Assembly (NCBI GenBank): GCA_900468285.1
Contig: UBTF01000015.1
Location: forward strand, 1 to 32,069
Source: Hyphomicrobiales bacterium
GTDB lineage: Bacteria; Pseudomonadota; Alphaproteobacteria; Rhizobiales; Rhizobiaceae
Direction of reading: 5' to 3'
Length of the DNA stretch: 32,069 nucleotides
Positions 1 to 8,772 of this stretch are shown here, piece after piece. The notes beneath the pieces were generated by a model. The model saw only the letters and a program-made list of their open reading frames with translations, was not told the DNA's origin and did not search any database. Made by a program: the position numbers and the translations under genes. Every line of letters begins with the position of its first letter. Within the stretch, counting starts at the first letter, position 1.

Positions 1-93
1 TCCTCCGTCGGCGCTTCGGTGGCGGCAAGCTCCAGGGCGAGCTGATCACGCCTCAGCCCCCTTGCATCCGGTTGGCCGAAGATGCGAAGGCGC
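1..93 (-). mobile_element. possible fragment of an IS66-family transposase (TnpC)
   Basis: Read on the minus strand, one frame without stops runs off the left edge and contains RLRIFGQ, then RRDQLALELAATEAPTE. This resembles the N-terminal part of IS66 TnpC proteins, where a FGQ/FGR-SER motif is followed by a DQL-x-LELE-x-LEA-x-TE stretch. The frame has no convincing start and the upstream residues (proline-rich) do not look like the family, so if real it is a decayed or truncated end. This is a short, pattern-level resemblance from memory of the family. The rest of 94-376 shows nothing I can identify. Confidence 0.22.
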
Positions 94-376
94 GCCCGGG
101 TGGGGGAAAATGGGGGAGCTACTCGCGGGGGCGAGCTTTGCCCGTCTCAACACCCCTGACGCGGAAAATTTGCCCGAAGACCGCGGCCCGTTTGATCTAC
201 GGCTGACGCTCGCCGCCCCGCATACCGGATCAAGCCGTTGCGCGTGGTCATCCGCAAACGCTCGGTAGTGTCGAATGTTTTCCCTGTATCTGCCTTCAAT
301 TCTGATCTCCGATAGGCGTTCCAACACGGCGGATTTGCAGGACCGAGCGAAAGACCGGCTAAGGCTGGAGGCGAGA

Positions 377-1333
377 TCAGGATGGAAGACGACTGACGAG
401 CGGCTTCATTGATTTGAGAAGTGGCTTTTCGACCAGTCTGAAGATTGCAATTGCGCAGACTACGGCGACGATGAGCCCGATGGCTGACGGGAGAAAGGCA
501 TTGCCGAAAAACTTGTGAACGGCGGCAGTCCAGAAAACATGGGAAAGATAGAGTGAGTAGGAGGCGTCGCCGATCAACTGGATTGGCTTTAGTTGCGCTG
601 AGGGCCAATATCCCCGCTTTTCCAGGCTCAAGCAGCCGGCGACGATAAGAAATGCCGGAATTCCCCAGACCAGAATTCGGTATTCTGGGTCGAACAGCGA
701 GAAAACATTGCTTGCTGCGAGCCCGGTTACACCCAAGATGACGGCAATGAGGCTGATTTTTCCGGGCAGAACAAATCTGGAAAGCAGAAGACCTGCGATG
801 AACTCCAAAAGAAGATTAGACGACCAGAGGTTCAAAGCGGCGTTTTTCAGGTCGAAGGTGTAACCCAGGATAACCATCGATGCTAATGCCAGTGATGTGA
901 AAAGGATGGGTCGACCCAGGAATATGGCTGCGGCAAAGATAATGTAGAAAAACATTTCTAGGTTGAGGGTCCAGCCTACCACCATCAGCGGCCAGACGTG
1001 TCCTGTTTGGTCCCAATAGGGAATGAAGAAGAGCGATTTGGTGAGTGTTTCTGCATTGAACGAAAATTGAGAATAGACGCCAGCAATCGCGCCCAGACAC
1101 ATGACGAAGGTGAACAGCCAGTAAAGCGGTGCAATCCGGATGATGCGTTTGCACAGAAACACCAGTGGCCGTTCATTGACGCCGATCGTGCCCATGATAA
1201 GGCCCGAAATAACGAAGAAAATATCCACTCCCGCCGCACCGACAATAAACTCATTCGGGAAGAAATGAAACGCTGTGACGAGGACCGCTGCTATACCGCG
1301 AAGGGCCTGAATCGAATAAAGATGATTTTGCAC
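377..1333 (-). CDS. membrane acyltransferase of the Acyltransferase_3 family (ExoZ/ExoH/OafA-like)
   Basis: A 318-residue integral membrane protein expected to add an acyl group (acetyl or succinyl) to the polysaccharide repeat unit at the inner membrane. The N-terminus has the family signature: SIQALRGIAAVLVTAFHFF (with the catalytic-type His) followed by GVDIFFVISGLIMG. About ten hydrophobic segments follow, with SYSLYLSHVFW near the C-terminus, also typical. Length fits ExoZ/ExoH, which acetylate or succinylate succinoglycan in S. meliloti; the sequence alone does not say which acyl group is used, so I give no symbol. The start is GTG, chosen because an AGGGG motif lies six bases upstream and no in-frame ATG precedes the family motif. 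It points the same way as the polymerase gene upstream, with a 284-base gap, so it may be transcribed separately. Confidence 0.88.
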   Translation of the reverse strand: MQNHLYSIQALRGIAAVLVTAFHFFPNEFIVGAAGVDIFFVISGLIMGTIGVNERPLVFLCKRIIRIAPLYWLFTFVMCLGAIAGVYSQFSFNAETLTKSLFFIPYWDQTGHVWPLMVVGWTLNLEMFFYIIFAAAIFLGRPILFTSLALASMVILGYTFDLKNAALNLWSSNLLLEFIAGLLLSRFVLPGKISLIAVILGVTGLAASNVFSLFDPEYRILVWGIPAFLIVAGCLSLEKRGYWPSAQLKPIQLIGDASYSLYLSHVFWTAAVHKFFGNAFLPSAIGLIVAVVCAIAIFRLVEKPLLKSMKPLVSRLPS

Positions 1334-1617
1334 ACGTGGCCCCTACAAGCGAATTTCGTATTTCACACTGAGCTAAGCAAGTTAAGCTCGCATAACACTG
1401 AATACATAAAGATAAAACTGCATTTGGCGGATTTAAGTTTGGCAATTCTGGATTGTCAGCAATAACAAATGCAAACTCGCGGGATCGCCTACGTTTTCAA
1501 CACACCCGAGATGGCGATTGGCATTAAGCTTTATTTTCTTAGCCTCGGCGCGAACACGCACCGTGCGCTTCGTCTGGAAGGAATGCGGTATAGGCGCGCT
1601 TTCGATCGGTTCTGACA

Positions 1618-2919
1618 CTAATTTTGAGCGCGGTAGGCCGCAGGATATTGAATGGGCGTCGGGTTTTTTTGCACTGGAGCGATTTTCGCGTCCAACTTAA
1701 ACGAATATGCGGAAACGAATAACGTCAGGATCCAGCCGATCGAAAAGGGCGCCAATAGATCGACTTCCGTGTAGATGCGCGACATGGTGAGAACGATGAG
1801 TTGGAAGAGGAATGTCGTCAGAGCGTTCTGGTGCAGCATGACATTGCGAAGAGTGGTGACGACGAGTGCCGCCACATAGAAGAAAGTTACCGCCACTCCA
1901 AAGTAACCGAGTTCGACGGCCGTTGAATAGAACTGGTTGTGAAAATGAAAGCCCATACGGGTCGGAATATGGAATGCGTCCCACAGCGCTTCGGGTTCCG
2001 GGTCATTTTGAACCCAGAATGCCTGATACCCAATACCGAACAGGGGATTTCGCTCAACCAGTCTCGACGCATAGGCCCAGAGATCTGTTCTTCCGGTCAG
2101 GGTGGCGTCCTTGCCGACCGCCGAGAGCAAGGCGCCCGTCAAACCGTTTTCGTCACCGAACACCAGTCCAGCCAAGCATGCCACACTCAACGCTATCAGG
2201 AACAGTGCGAGCAAAAACTGCCCTCGGGCACTGACATGGACAAGCCTGACCACCATGAGTGCGCAGTAGGCTAGAACGATGACAAAGAAGGAAATCGCTG
2301 CCCCTGCAGAGATGGTGAGAACGAGTGTAATTAGCGCCAGACCCACGCCGACATAGGCCAGCGCACGGCTGAGGACAGTCTGACTGATACCCGCCTTGGC
2401 GACGGATAAAATGAAGAGAACAAGTCCAGCGTACGCCAGATAATTCTTACTGCCATAGAAGCCGACATAAGCGGCCTGCTGGGTTTCGTAAATAATGGCA
2501 GTCTTGCCGGAAAGAATGCTGGCGCCTACCGAAATCAACTGAGCAAAGAAAAATGCGGTAATGAGCGTTTTCAGCCGTATCGTGCTCGTCAGAATATACA
2601 CCACGCAGCAGGAAACCAGCGCTTCTGCCGATAGTTTGAAGGTCAGCAGCGGATGGTTCGACCAGAATGTGGAGGCGAGAAATACCGACGGCATGATGAA
2701 TAAGAGGACGAGTCCTGGCCACTCGATGCGGCCATGTATCTGGTAACTTCTCGCCTTCAAACCGATCAGGACGATGGAGGGCAGGATAAAGAAGACCGCC
2801 GCGATGGTGCCGAAACCGGGGCTGAGGGTAAGACCCAGAAATGTCACGAATGGAAACGCAAACTGGGCAGCGCTGTCTAACCGGGAAGTCGGATGTGTGT
2901 CCTGTGATGGTATTTGCAC
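1618..2919 (-). CDS. Wzy-type polysaccharide polymerase / O-antigen ligase family (ExoQ-like)
   Basis: A 433-residue protein with about eleven membrane segments and one larger periplasmic loop carrying the Wzy_C signature. The loop has TLTGRTDLWAYASRLVERNP then LFGIGYQAFW, followed by a His-rich FHFHNQFYSTAVELGYFG segment. GSKNYLAYAGLVLF upstream is also typical. The family joins lipid-linked repeat units into chains (Wzy) or transfers chains to an acceptor (ligase). The length is very close to S. meliloti ExoQ, the succinoglycan polymerase, and the setting agrees. A second protein of the same family lies at 9296-10744, so which one polymerises is not settled. Start is GTG with an AGGT motif eight bases upstream; no earlier in-frame ATG exists. 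The gene is divergent from the flippase across about 600 bases. Confidence 0.85.
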   Translation of the reverse strand: MQIPSQDTHPTSRLDSAAQFAFPFVTFLGLTLSPGFGTIAAVFFILPSIVLIGLKARSYQIHGRIEWPGLVLLFIMPSVFLASTFWSNHPLLTFKLSAEALVSCCVVYILTSTIRLKTLITAFFFAQLISVGASILSGKTAIIYETQQAAYVGFYGSKNYLAYAGLVLFILSVAKAGISQTVLSRALAYVGVGLALITLVLTISAGAAISFFVIVLAYCALMVVRLVHVSARGQFLLALFLIALSVACLAGLVFGDENGLTGALLSAVGKDATLTGRTDLWAYASRLVERNPLFGIGYQAFWVQNDPEPEALWDAFHIPTRMGFHFHNQFYSTAVELGYFGVAVTFFYVAALVVTTLRNVMLHQNALTTFLFQLIVLTMSRIYTEVDLLAPFSIGWILTLFVSAYSFKLDAKIAPVQKNPTPIQYPAAYRAQN

Positions 2920-3527
2920 GACGGATTACCTGATATTTTCGGAACGGGACATGACAAAACCATTTGCAGACACGCCGGATAAAGCAGATCTTTCTGGCGA
3001 CTTACGCTCCAAGCAATATCCACTTCTCGCAGTCTTATCCATCTCATATGCAGCAACCTGGAAGGAAAGACTGCATTTTTAAAGAAACAGAGCCCCAGCC
3101 GCCACATAGACGTCCTACAAACTCTAGATGAAACGAGTTTTGGCTCAGGCGCAGGAGCACTCAGCTTCACGCATAAGAGTGACGGATGGCGGGTAATTTA
3201 CTGCATAATTTTTGATCGGAATTTGAGGCAATCTCGCGTTTCAGCGCGTGAAGCTCTGCCATCCGGCATGCGCGTGCGCGATAAAGCCATTTCGCAATAC
3301 GCGCGACACGAGACATTGCGTTATATGAGCCTAATGGAATTTGAAAATATTGCGGAATTGGCCTAGTGCAATGTCTTGGAATGGCGGCAGGACAAACTGA
3401 CTGTAATGAGATGCAGGTAGACTGACCTTTCATGGATTACTGAGGTGGAGCGAAACCGAGCCGAGGTTAACAAGGCTTGCACTGCTTCATCCTGACCAAG
3501 ACTTCAATAGATCATTATTAAGCTCAA
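2920..3527. other. divergent intergenic region between polymerase and flippase genes
   Basis: About 600 bases between two divergently read EPS genes. No reading frame here resembles a protein. The stretch must hold promoters for both directions, but I could not pick a convincing -35/-10 pair. It is moderately AT-rich near the flippase end. Confidence 0.5.
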
Positions 3528-4979
3528 ATGGTAGGGCGTCGCGTGTCTTTAAAAAAAATTGCCTTTGGCACAATGTCCATGTCCTCCATCTCGATCCTCC
3601 GGATTGCGGCCCAGTTTTTCATCATGCCAATATTGGCACGGTATCTCAGCCCTCATGAATACGGAACGGTCACACTTGCGGTTCCTATCATTCTTCTTCT
3701 GGTTATTTTTGCAGATGCAGGCGTCGGCCAATCGCTGATCAAGGAAGATGATGGCAATACACAGGTCTGGTCCAGCGCATTCTGGCTTACGATGGTCATT
3801 GGTCTCGTCCTGGCCCTCATCGCCCTGTTCGGATCTTCCACGCTCGCCTTGCTATTCGCCGAGCCGGACCTTGGCCCGATAACGCGTGGACTGGCACCGA
3901 TTGCCTTCCTGCAGGCGATTAGCGCCGTACCGGGAGTCAAGCTGCAAAAGAGCGGGAAATTTTCCACAATTGCGATCATTGAAGTCTTGGCAATGGCGGC
4001 GGGTCTGACGACCGCACTTGTCGGCGTGTTGAATGGTGCCGGTGTCTGGTCGCTGGTGCTGCAGCAACTGGTGCAATATTCCATCCGCGCCAGTTTCACA
4101 TTCGCTGCGTCCCGGTTCAAACCGCGATTTGTCTTCTCATTGCATAGCCTTAGAGAGCACATTGTCTTTGGCAAAAGCATGCTGTTCAGCAATCTGGCGA
4201 CCAATCTCTCCCAGTCTCTGGAAATGGTCATCATAGGCCACGCTCTCGGCGCCGCAGGTGCAGGCATTTTTGCGATGGCATTTCTGTTTGCCCGCTTACC
4301 CGGTCGCATCCTGACCGCGCCGCTCAACTACGTCATTTACACACATCTTCTGCGTTTCAGAGAAAACAGGCAGAAACTGGGAGAGGTATATTCTGCAATA
4401 TCCTATCTGGTCGCAGCAGGCGTGCTGCCAATCCTGTTCATAGCCTCCGCGGCCCACCAGGAAGTGTTTGGCTTGCTGTTGGGCAGCAAATGGACGGAGT
4501 CAGGCTACCTGTTTGCGTTGATCGCGCCTGTTGCGGGTTACCAGCTGATCGGCACATTGGCCGTGACGATACGCATCGTATTGGGTGAAGTTCGCAGTCA
4601 GATGAGATTTGCGATAGAATTTGCGATCTGCTGGTGCCTGCTTCTTGCTGTGTTTGCCACAGGCGGCACGATCTATGTAGCCGGCGCATATGCTGTTGCG
4701 GTGGCTTTGACCGTGCCTCGTAACATCAGTGGGATCGTCTATCTTCTAAGCCTTTCACGAACGCGGTTTGCGGCATCGATGGCTTTGCCCTCCGTCATCT
4801 CTGTGGCTGTCGCGGGCGTGTACTGGTTGGGTTCTACCGGAATGCGCGATCAATGGTTCCAATGGATACCGTTTGCTGCGGTCCTTGCCCTTGCGGGTGT
4901 GGGGCTTTCGGTCGCCGCAGGTCATCGGACATTGCGCAGAGGTCTGTCTGTTCTAAACGCCCCGACGGAGAGCGTCTGA
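3528..4979 (+). CDS. polysaccharide flippase, Wzx/ExoT type (MATE-like PST family)
   Basis: A 483-residue protein with about twelve to fourteen hydrophobic segments. The first helix region (SMSSISILRIAAQFFIMPIL followed by ARYLSPHEYGTVTL) is the hallmark of oligosaccharide flippases such as ExoT, RfbX and WzxC. LFSNLATNLSQSLEMVIIG in the middle repeats the usual half-way motif. The role is to move the undecaprenyl-linked repeat unit across the inner membrane. In succinoglycan synthesis ExoT works with ExoQ and ExoP; ExoQ- and ExoP-like proteins are both encoded in this window. The start is given as ATG; it has no clear ribosome site, and a GTG at 3543 with AGGG six bases upstream is an equally good or better start, giving a protein five residues shorter. 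The pyruvyl transferase follows on the same strand after 200 bases. Confidence 0.88.
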   Translation: MVGRRVSLKKIAFGTMSMSSISILRIAAQFFIMPILARYLSPHEYGTVTLAVPIILLLVIFADAGVGQSLIKEDDGNTQVWSSAFWLTMVIGLVLALIALFGSSTLALLFAEPDLGPITRGLAPIAFLQAISAVPGVKLQKSGKFSTIAIIEVLAMAAGLTTALVGVLNGAGVWSLVLQQLVQYSIRASFTFAASRFKPRFVFSLHSLREHIVFGKSMLFSNLATNLSQSLEMVIIGHALGAAGAGIFAMAFLFARLPGRILTAPLNYVIYTHLLRFRENRQKLGEVYSAISYLVAAGVLPILFIASAAHQEVFGLLLGSKWTESGYLFALIAPVAGYQLIGTLAVTIRIVLGEVRSQMRFAIEFAICWCLLLAVFATGGTIYVAGAYAVAVALTVPRNISGIVYLLSLSRTRFAASMALPSVISVAVAGVYWLGSTGMRDQWFQWIPFAAVLALAGVGLSVAAGHRTLRRGLSVLNAPTESV

Positions 4980-5179
4980 CCGCCCAACCGCTATCAAACC
5001 CGGTGATAAAGAACTGTCATAATTGAATAAATTATTGCTTATAAAAGCCGGGCCGGGGTTCCTAGTATATTAAGAAGAGTGACTTGACGCTGATCCGGCT
5101 AGAACCTATACGGCATTTGATTAGATGGCGCTCATTGCTTTTGGATGTTGTATATCATAACAGGAAAGATGTACAAAAA

Positions 5180-6349
5180 ATGAAGAAAATTGCTGTTATT
5201 TGTGCGCTTCCTCCTGAACGTAATACGGGCATGTTGACCGTCGATCTGGCGGCTCATATGACCATCTCTCAAATGGTCGCTCCCAATATTGTTCAGTTTT
5301 ACACATATGGAAAATTGAACGAATATTCGTACCCGCCTGAAGAAATACCATTCAAGTATCTTGATATAGTCGATAATTACGGCGAATACCTCTCCTCGGA
5401 CGTGTTTTTGTTCTGGGGTGATTTCCTGCACTCCCTCTCCTATCTGGAGAAGGATCGTGGAGCATGGAACAAGGATGCGACGAGCGAGAGCCAGAGCGGA
5501 TTCCAGAGCGATTATTACAAATACATTTTCCTGTCCCAGCTCGATCAGGAGAGGTTGAGCCGCGCCGTCATCTTTGGAAGCACGATCATTACAAATCGAG
5601 CGGAGGACGATGTCGACGAGACGTATCGATCGCATTCCGAACGCTTGTTCAAGAATGCTGCCGGCGTGTTTTTCAGAGATGCATTGTCCGCGGCGAAGGT
5701 TTCGCCTCTGCGGGGCCTGGACCCTTCGCTGGCCTGTGACTGTGCACTTCTGCTGAAAGACACCGACCTCGAGCAGTTTTCCGGTTTTGAAATGGCCGCA
5801 CAGCGACAGGGTATCGGCGTCTACTTCGGCCGGACGAATTCAAAGTTCCTGATGCTGCTTTACGCTCGCCTGCTGGGAAAGCGTCTCGGTGAACCGACAC
5901 GGTGGATACCCTGGTTCTTCACACGCAAAAAATTCCGCGCCATCGCCCGTCTGTTTGGCTATGACGTCCCGAATTATCACGTTGATCCAGGCAAGATACT
6001 TTCAGAGCTTTCCGGCTGCAAATTCGTGATTACGGACACATATCATGTTTGCGTCAATGCATGGCGCCTGGGCATACCGGCCATATGTATCGGTCAGGGC
6101 GCGGCCACCGCGGACAATTCGCTGTCTGATAAAAAGAAAGAAATACTCTTCGAAATGTACGGCGCGCGCAGCTTCTACATTTTTGCGGAGCAGCTTTACA
6201 GCGTCTCAGGCTTTAAGGCAGCGCTGGACCAGGCGAAGACAGTCCTGTCCAACCCCGCTGTTGCCGCACAAATACGCAAAAACATCAACGAACATGTCGA
6301 GACTGCTGTCGCGCGGTTGAAGCAGGCGCTGCAAAAAGCATGCAGCTAA
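5180..6349 (+). CDS. exoV: polysaccharide pyruvyl transferase (ExoV-like)
   Basis: A 389-residue cytoplasmic enzyme expected to add a pyruvate ketal from phosphoenolpyruvate to a sugar of the lipid-linked repeat unit. The C-terminal part has the family's best motif: FVITDTYHVCVNAWRLGIPA then ICIGQG, near residues 280-305. There is also a central GVYFGRTNSKFLMLL segment. It is longer than S. meliloti ExoV (about 316 residues), so the symbol is by role and family rather than close match. I chose ATG at 5180 (MKKIAVICALPP) because an AGGAAAG motif precedes it; a TTG at 5084 would add 32 residues of unlikely composition. The upstream 200 bases are AT-rich, and a perfect hairpin follows the stop. 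It may share transcription with the flippase. Confidence 0.82.
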   Translation: MKKIAVICALPPERNTGMLTVDLAAHMTISQMVAPNIVQFYTYGKLNEYSYPPEEIPFKYLDIVDNYGEYLSSDVFLFWGDFLHSLSYLEKDRGAWNKDATSESQSGFQSDYYKYIFLSQLDQERLSRAVIFGSTIITNRAEDDVDETYRSHSERLFKNAAGVFFRDALSAAKVSPLRGLDPSLACDCALLLKDTDLEQFSGFEMAAQRQGIGVYFGRTNSKFLMLLYARLLGKRLGEPTRWIPWFFTRKKFRAIARLFGYDVPNYHVDPGKILSELSGCKFVITDTYHVCVNAWRLGIPAICIGQGAATADNSLSDKKKEILFEMYGARSFYIFAEQLYSVSGFKAALDQAKTVLSNPAVAAQIRKNINEHVETAVARLKQALQKACS

Positions 6350-6418
6350 ATTTTTTCCATCCACCTCGGTGATGTTGATGCGTGGCATCAGGGTTAGATG
6401 CCGAGTGCGTATCTTGAG

Positions 6419-6453
6419 GGCGTATCAACCCACTATCGCTGGGTTGATACGCC
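6419..6453. repeat. perfect inverted repeat after the pyruvyl transferase gene
   Basis: A 14-base perfect stem (6419-6432 with 6440-6453) and a 7-base loop begin 70 bases after the exoV stop. There is no T-run on either side, so it is not a standard intrinsic terminator. It may be a palindromic repeat unit or a processing/transcript-stability element. A shorter TGATGC/GCATCA inverted repeat lies just upstream near 6377-6391. Confidence 0.7.
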
Positions 6454-6545
6454 AGTTGCTCTGACTGCCGGTTGCTGATCGAAGTGCTGCCGGAACTTCG
6501 CCGGGCAGCCTTACCCTCAAAACACTGCGCATCTGCAAAAGTGGT

Positions 6546-6553
6546 GGGGGGGG
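6546..6553 (+). repeat. run of eight G residues
   Basis: An uninterrupted G8 tract sits between exoV and exoY in DNA with no recognised gene. Such tracts slip during replication and can switch genes, but here no reading frame around it resembles a protein, so a switching role is only a possibility. Confidence 0.6.
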
Positions 6554-6685
6554 CTAATGAGGATGAACTTTACCCCGTGAAGACTGATGCAGTGCAAGAA
6601 AGTTTCTGCGCCGCAATATCAATTCCATGCGTTCCAGGGGATGGAGCGTGCGTCTAACGCAATCAGGCGGTCGATTTTATCTTCG

Positions 6686-6724
6686 AAAAAGATTGTGCAC
6701 CGGAGATCTACATCTCCGGTGCAC
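6686..6724 (-). terminator. intrinsic terminator of exoY
   Basis: A perfect 13-base stem (6695-6707 with 6712-6724) with a 4-base loop lies 55 bases beyond the exoY stop. On the minus strand the stem is followed, after four bases, by five T (6690-6686). This is a strong rho-independent terminator for exoY, and could also limit transcription arriving from exoV. Confidence 0.85.
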
Positions 6725-6778
6725 ATAATTCTATGTCTTCTTTTGAATGTGCGCCATCAGGATCTGGCTTCGAATGAT

Positions 6779-7414
6779 TTAGTAGCTACCGCGCGCCGAG
6801 CACACGGCCGGGATTGTCTTCAGGATGATTGCGACGTCCTGAATCAGCGACCAGGTCTGAACATACTGGGTGTCGAATGCGATGCGGCTTTCATAGGAAA
6901 CATCGTTACGGCCGCTGATCTGCCACAAGCCCGTAAGACCTGGGCGAGTGCGGAGGTAGTACACGGCGAAGCTATCATATGCCTGTAGTTCTTCGGCCAC
7001 GACCGGACGGGGCCCGACGACGCTCATTTCGCCGCGAATGATGTTGATCAGCTGAGGCAGCTCATCCAGGCTGAGTTTGCGCAGAACTCGTCCAACAGCG
7101 GTCACGCGTGGATCGTTCTTAAGCTTGCGGGTTGCTTCCCACTCGGCGCGGGCATCCGGATTTTCCGCCAGATAGCGGCGGAGAAGTTCGTCTCCATTGA
7201 CAGCCATGGTGCGGAACTTCAGGCACTTGAACTTCTGGCCATTGTGGCCGACACGCTCATGCTTGTAAAATGCAGGTCCTTTGTCGGTGAACTTCACCAG
7301 AGCCATAATCATAAGAAATATGGGGCCAAACAACACGAGTGCACACATTGCAAACGTAACGTCCAAGCTACGCTTTGCCAGTCCGCCGGTCGGAAGAACT
7401 GTCGCATACTTCAT
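6779..7414 (-). CDS. exoY: undecaprenyl-phosphate sugar-1-phosphate transferase ExoY
   Basis: A 211-residue membrane enzyme that starts the repeat unit by moving a sugar-1-phosphate (galactose in succinoglycan) from UDP-sugar to undecaprenyl phosphate. An N-terminal hydrophobic segment (DVTFAMCALVLFGPIFLMIM, about residues 18-38) is followed by the conserved cytosolic domain. Its motifs are KFKCLKFRTM, KLSLDELPQLINIIRGEMS, VVGPRP, RPGLTGLWQISGRND and a final DVAIILKTIPAV. Length matches S. meliloti ExoY (about 226). The ATG start has GGAG eight bases upstream. The gene stands alone, with its own promoter near 7562-7590 and terminator, so the first step of the pathway can be controlled separately from the other genes. 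The companion inhibitor ExoX was not seen in the window. Confidence 0.95.
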   Translation of the reverse strand: MKYATVLPTGGLAKRSLDVTFAMCALVLFGPIFLMIMALVKFTDKGPAFYKHERVGHNGQKFKCLKFRTMAVNGDELLRRYLAENPDARAEWEATRKLKNDPRVTAVGRVLRKLSLDELPQLINIIRGEMSVVGPRPVVAEELQAYDSFAVYYLRTRPGLTGLWQISGRNDVSYESRIAFDTQYVQTWSLIQDVAIILKTIPAVCSARGSY

Positions 7415-7561
7415 AAAGAAAGCTCCATCGTTTTACGATGATGAGCCGCATTCCTGAGGCGGCTGATCAATCAATTACGCAAAATGAATTAATTCCAGGC
7501 TCTAAACCTGTTCGTGACTTACGAACCAGCCTTGTGGTTCATAAGTGCTTCGTTAACAATT

Positions 7562-7590
7562 TATAAACCAATAACGAATTACTAAGTCAA
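7562..7590 (-). promoter_or_regulatory. candidate sigma-70 type promoter of exoY
   Basis: On the minus strand TTGACT (7590-7585) and TTTATA (7567-7562) are separated by exactly 17 bases. They lie in very AT-rich DNA about 150 bases before the exoY start codon, leaving an untranslated leader of roughly 140 bases. The match to the consensus is good; the start of transcription is not visible from sequence. Confidence 0.55.
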
Positions 7591-8562
7591 TACTTTGTGG
7601 CGAATGTAGTTAATGCATATAAGCATATTCTAAATATATAGTTTTGACGATTTCAGTATAAAATCATTCTGATTTCTGAATAAAAAGACCTATTCATACT
7701 TTGTATGAGGGAATTTCAGTGCTCCTATTGGCTTAGAGAATTCGAATTAGATCGGATCGCAAAATTTACATTAGAGAATAATAAAATAATAAAACCGCAA
7801 ATTTTTGATCCGAATATCTAATCCCTCCCGAGCATTCACGTCTCAAAACGCTATTTCGCTAAATGGCAGAATGATTCGCCTCGATGCTGCCATAGCGCCT
7901 CAAAAGACCTCATGAGGCGAAGGTTCATCTTGGCCATATGCGTAAAATCAATCGCTATACTCGAGATTTGAGGAAATGGCGCATCAGGAAATTGTCGCTA
8001 ATGATGTCCTTGGCCGCCTTGTCGATGTCGGTCGTCCCGAACCGCATAACCCGAATGTACTAGCGCTGAAAACGCGCCGCGAGTTTCTGGACAGCGGCCA
8101 AAACGCACTGAGATCGGTTGGTGGCGCATAGGTAGTTGAGCAGGGCAGTAGCCGCGCCCGCCGCGCTTCGGTGACGGCGGCGGGATCGAAATGCCGATTT
8201 TTGAATGATCCCGAAAGAGGACCAGCCCTCTTTGCGCTGCAGCATTTTTACAAGAAGAATGTAAAGCGTGTGTGTATATCGTGTTCTATACTTAGCAGGT
8301 AAGGTTACCGACGGGTTTGGTCGCGAGTGTATTTGATTTATACTTATCTTGAGTTGTGCTGGATAAGATCGATGATCAGTCGTTGCGGAAGAATTCTGCG
8401 CCTCCAGCGTGCAGGGCTCCAGAGCCTGCTCGATGTGCCGGTCTCTTTCGTCTGAGAGAGAATGTTCAAAAGACAGCTAATATCTTAAGGTTTGGCTCAC
8501 CACACATTTTCAGAGGTCATTTGACGTTTTCGAGTAAGACATTCCGAAAACAGGAGTGGATG
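7591..8562. other. long AT-rich region with no recognised gene
   Basis: Nearly 1 kb upstream of exoY and the KTSC gene. The part to about 7820 is strongly AT-rich and probably regulatory. From about 7930 to 8250 composition becomes more gene-like, and short open stretches exist on the minus strand (for example a 30-codon frame at 7955-8047), but none resembles a known family. This could be an eroded gene. I see no clear RNA gene. Confidence 0.45.
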
Positions 8563-8772
8563 ATGAAGAGCGTACCAGTCAATTCTCGCATTATACAAAA
8601 CGTCTACTTCAGCCAGGAAGACGGACAGTTGCATATCTGCTTTAAAAATGGTGAGGAGCGGCTGTTCATCGGCGTGCCGGAACACGAAGTTACGGCAATG
8701 TGCGTCGCCAAATCCCCCGGCCAGCATTATATCGATCGCATCCGCAATCAGTATAAACGTATCGCTGCCTAA
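8563..8772 (+). CDS. small KTSC-domain protein
   Basis: A 69-residue protein of the KTSC family, named for a lysyl-tRNA synthetase-associated short domain and of unknown function. The pattern is complete: VNSRIIQNVYFSQEDGQLHI, then FKNGEERLFIGVPEHEVTAM, then a small-residue turn and HYIDRIRNQYKRI. Family members usually carry V-x-S-x-x-I-x-x-V-x-Y at the start, a G-x-x-Y/L-x-F-x-x-VP centre and a final Y. AGGAG lies six bases before the ATG at 8563; an adjacent ATG at 8560 is only three bases from it, so I prefer 8563. It stands alone between noncoding stretches, with no visible link to EPS synthesis. Confidence 0.82.
   Translation: MKSVPVNSRIIQNVYFSQEDGQLHICFKNGEERLFIGVPEHEVTAMCVAKSPGQHYIDRIRNQYKRIAA

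Noticed and set aside
46..608. Several open frames on both strands at the left edge and over the acyltransferase end.
   Set aside because: They overlap each other or the acyltransferase in other frames and their products are low-complexity and Arg/Ser/Pro-rich.
5084..5179. A 32-residue extension of the pyruvyl transferase from a TTG start.
   Set aside because: No good ribosome site, and the ATG at 5180 begins the first conserved strand of the family.
7955..8047. A 30-codon minus-strand frame with gene-like codons.
   Set aside because: Too short, no ribosome site and no family resemblance; could be a remnant but cannot be supported.
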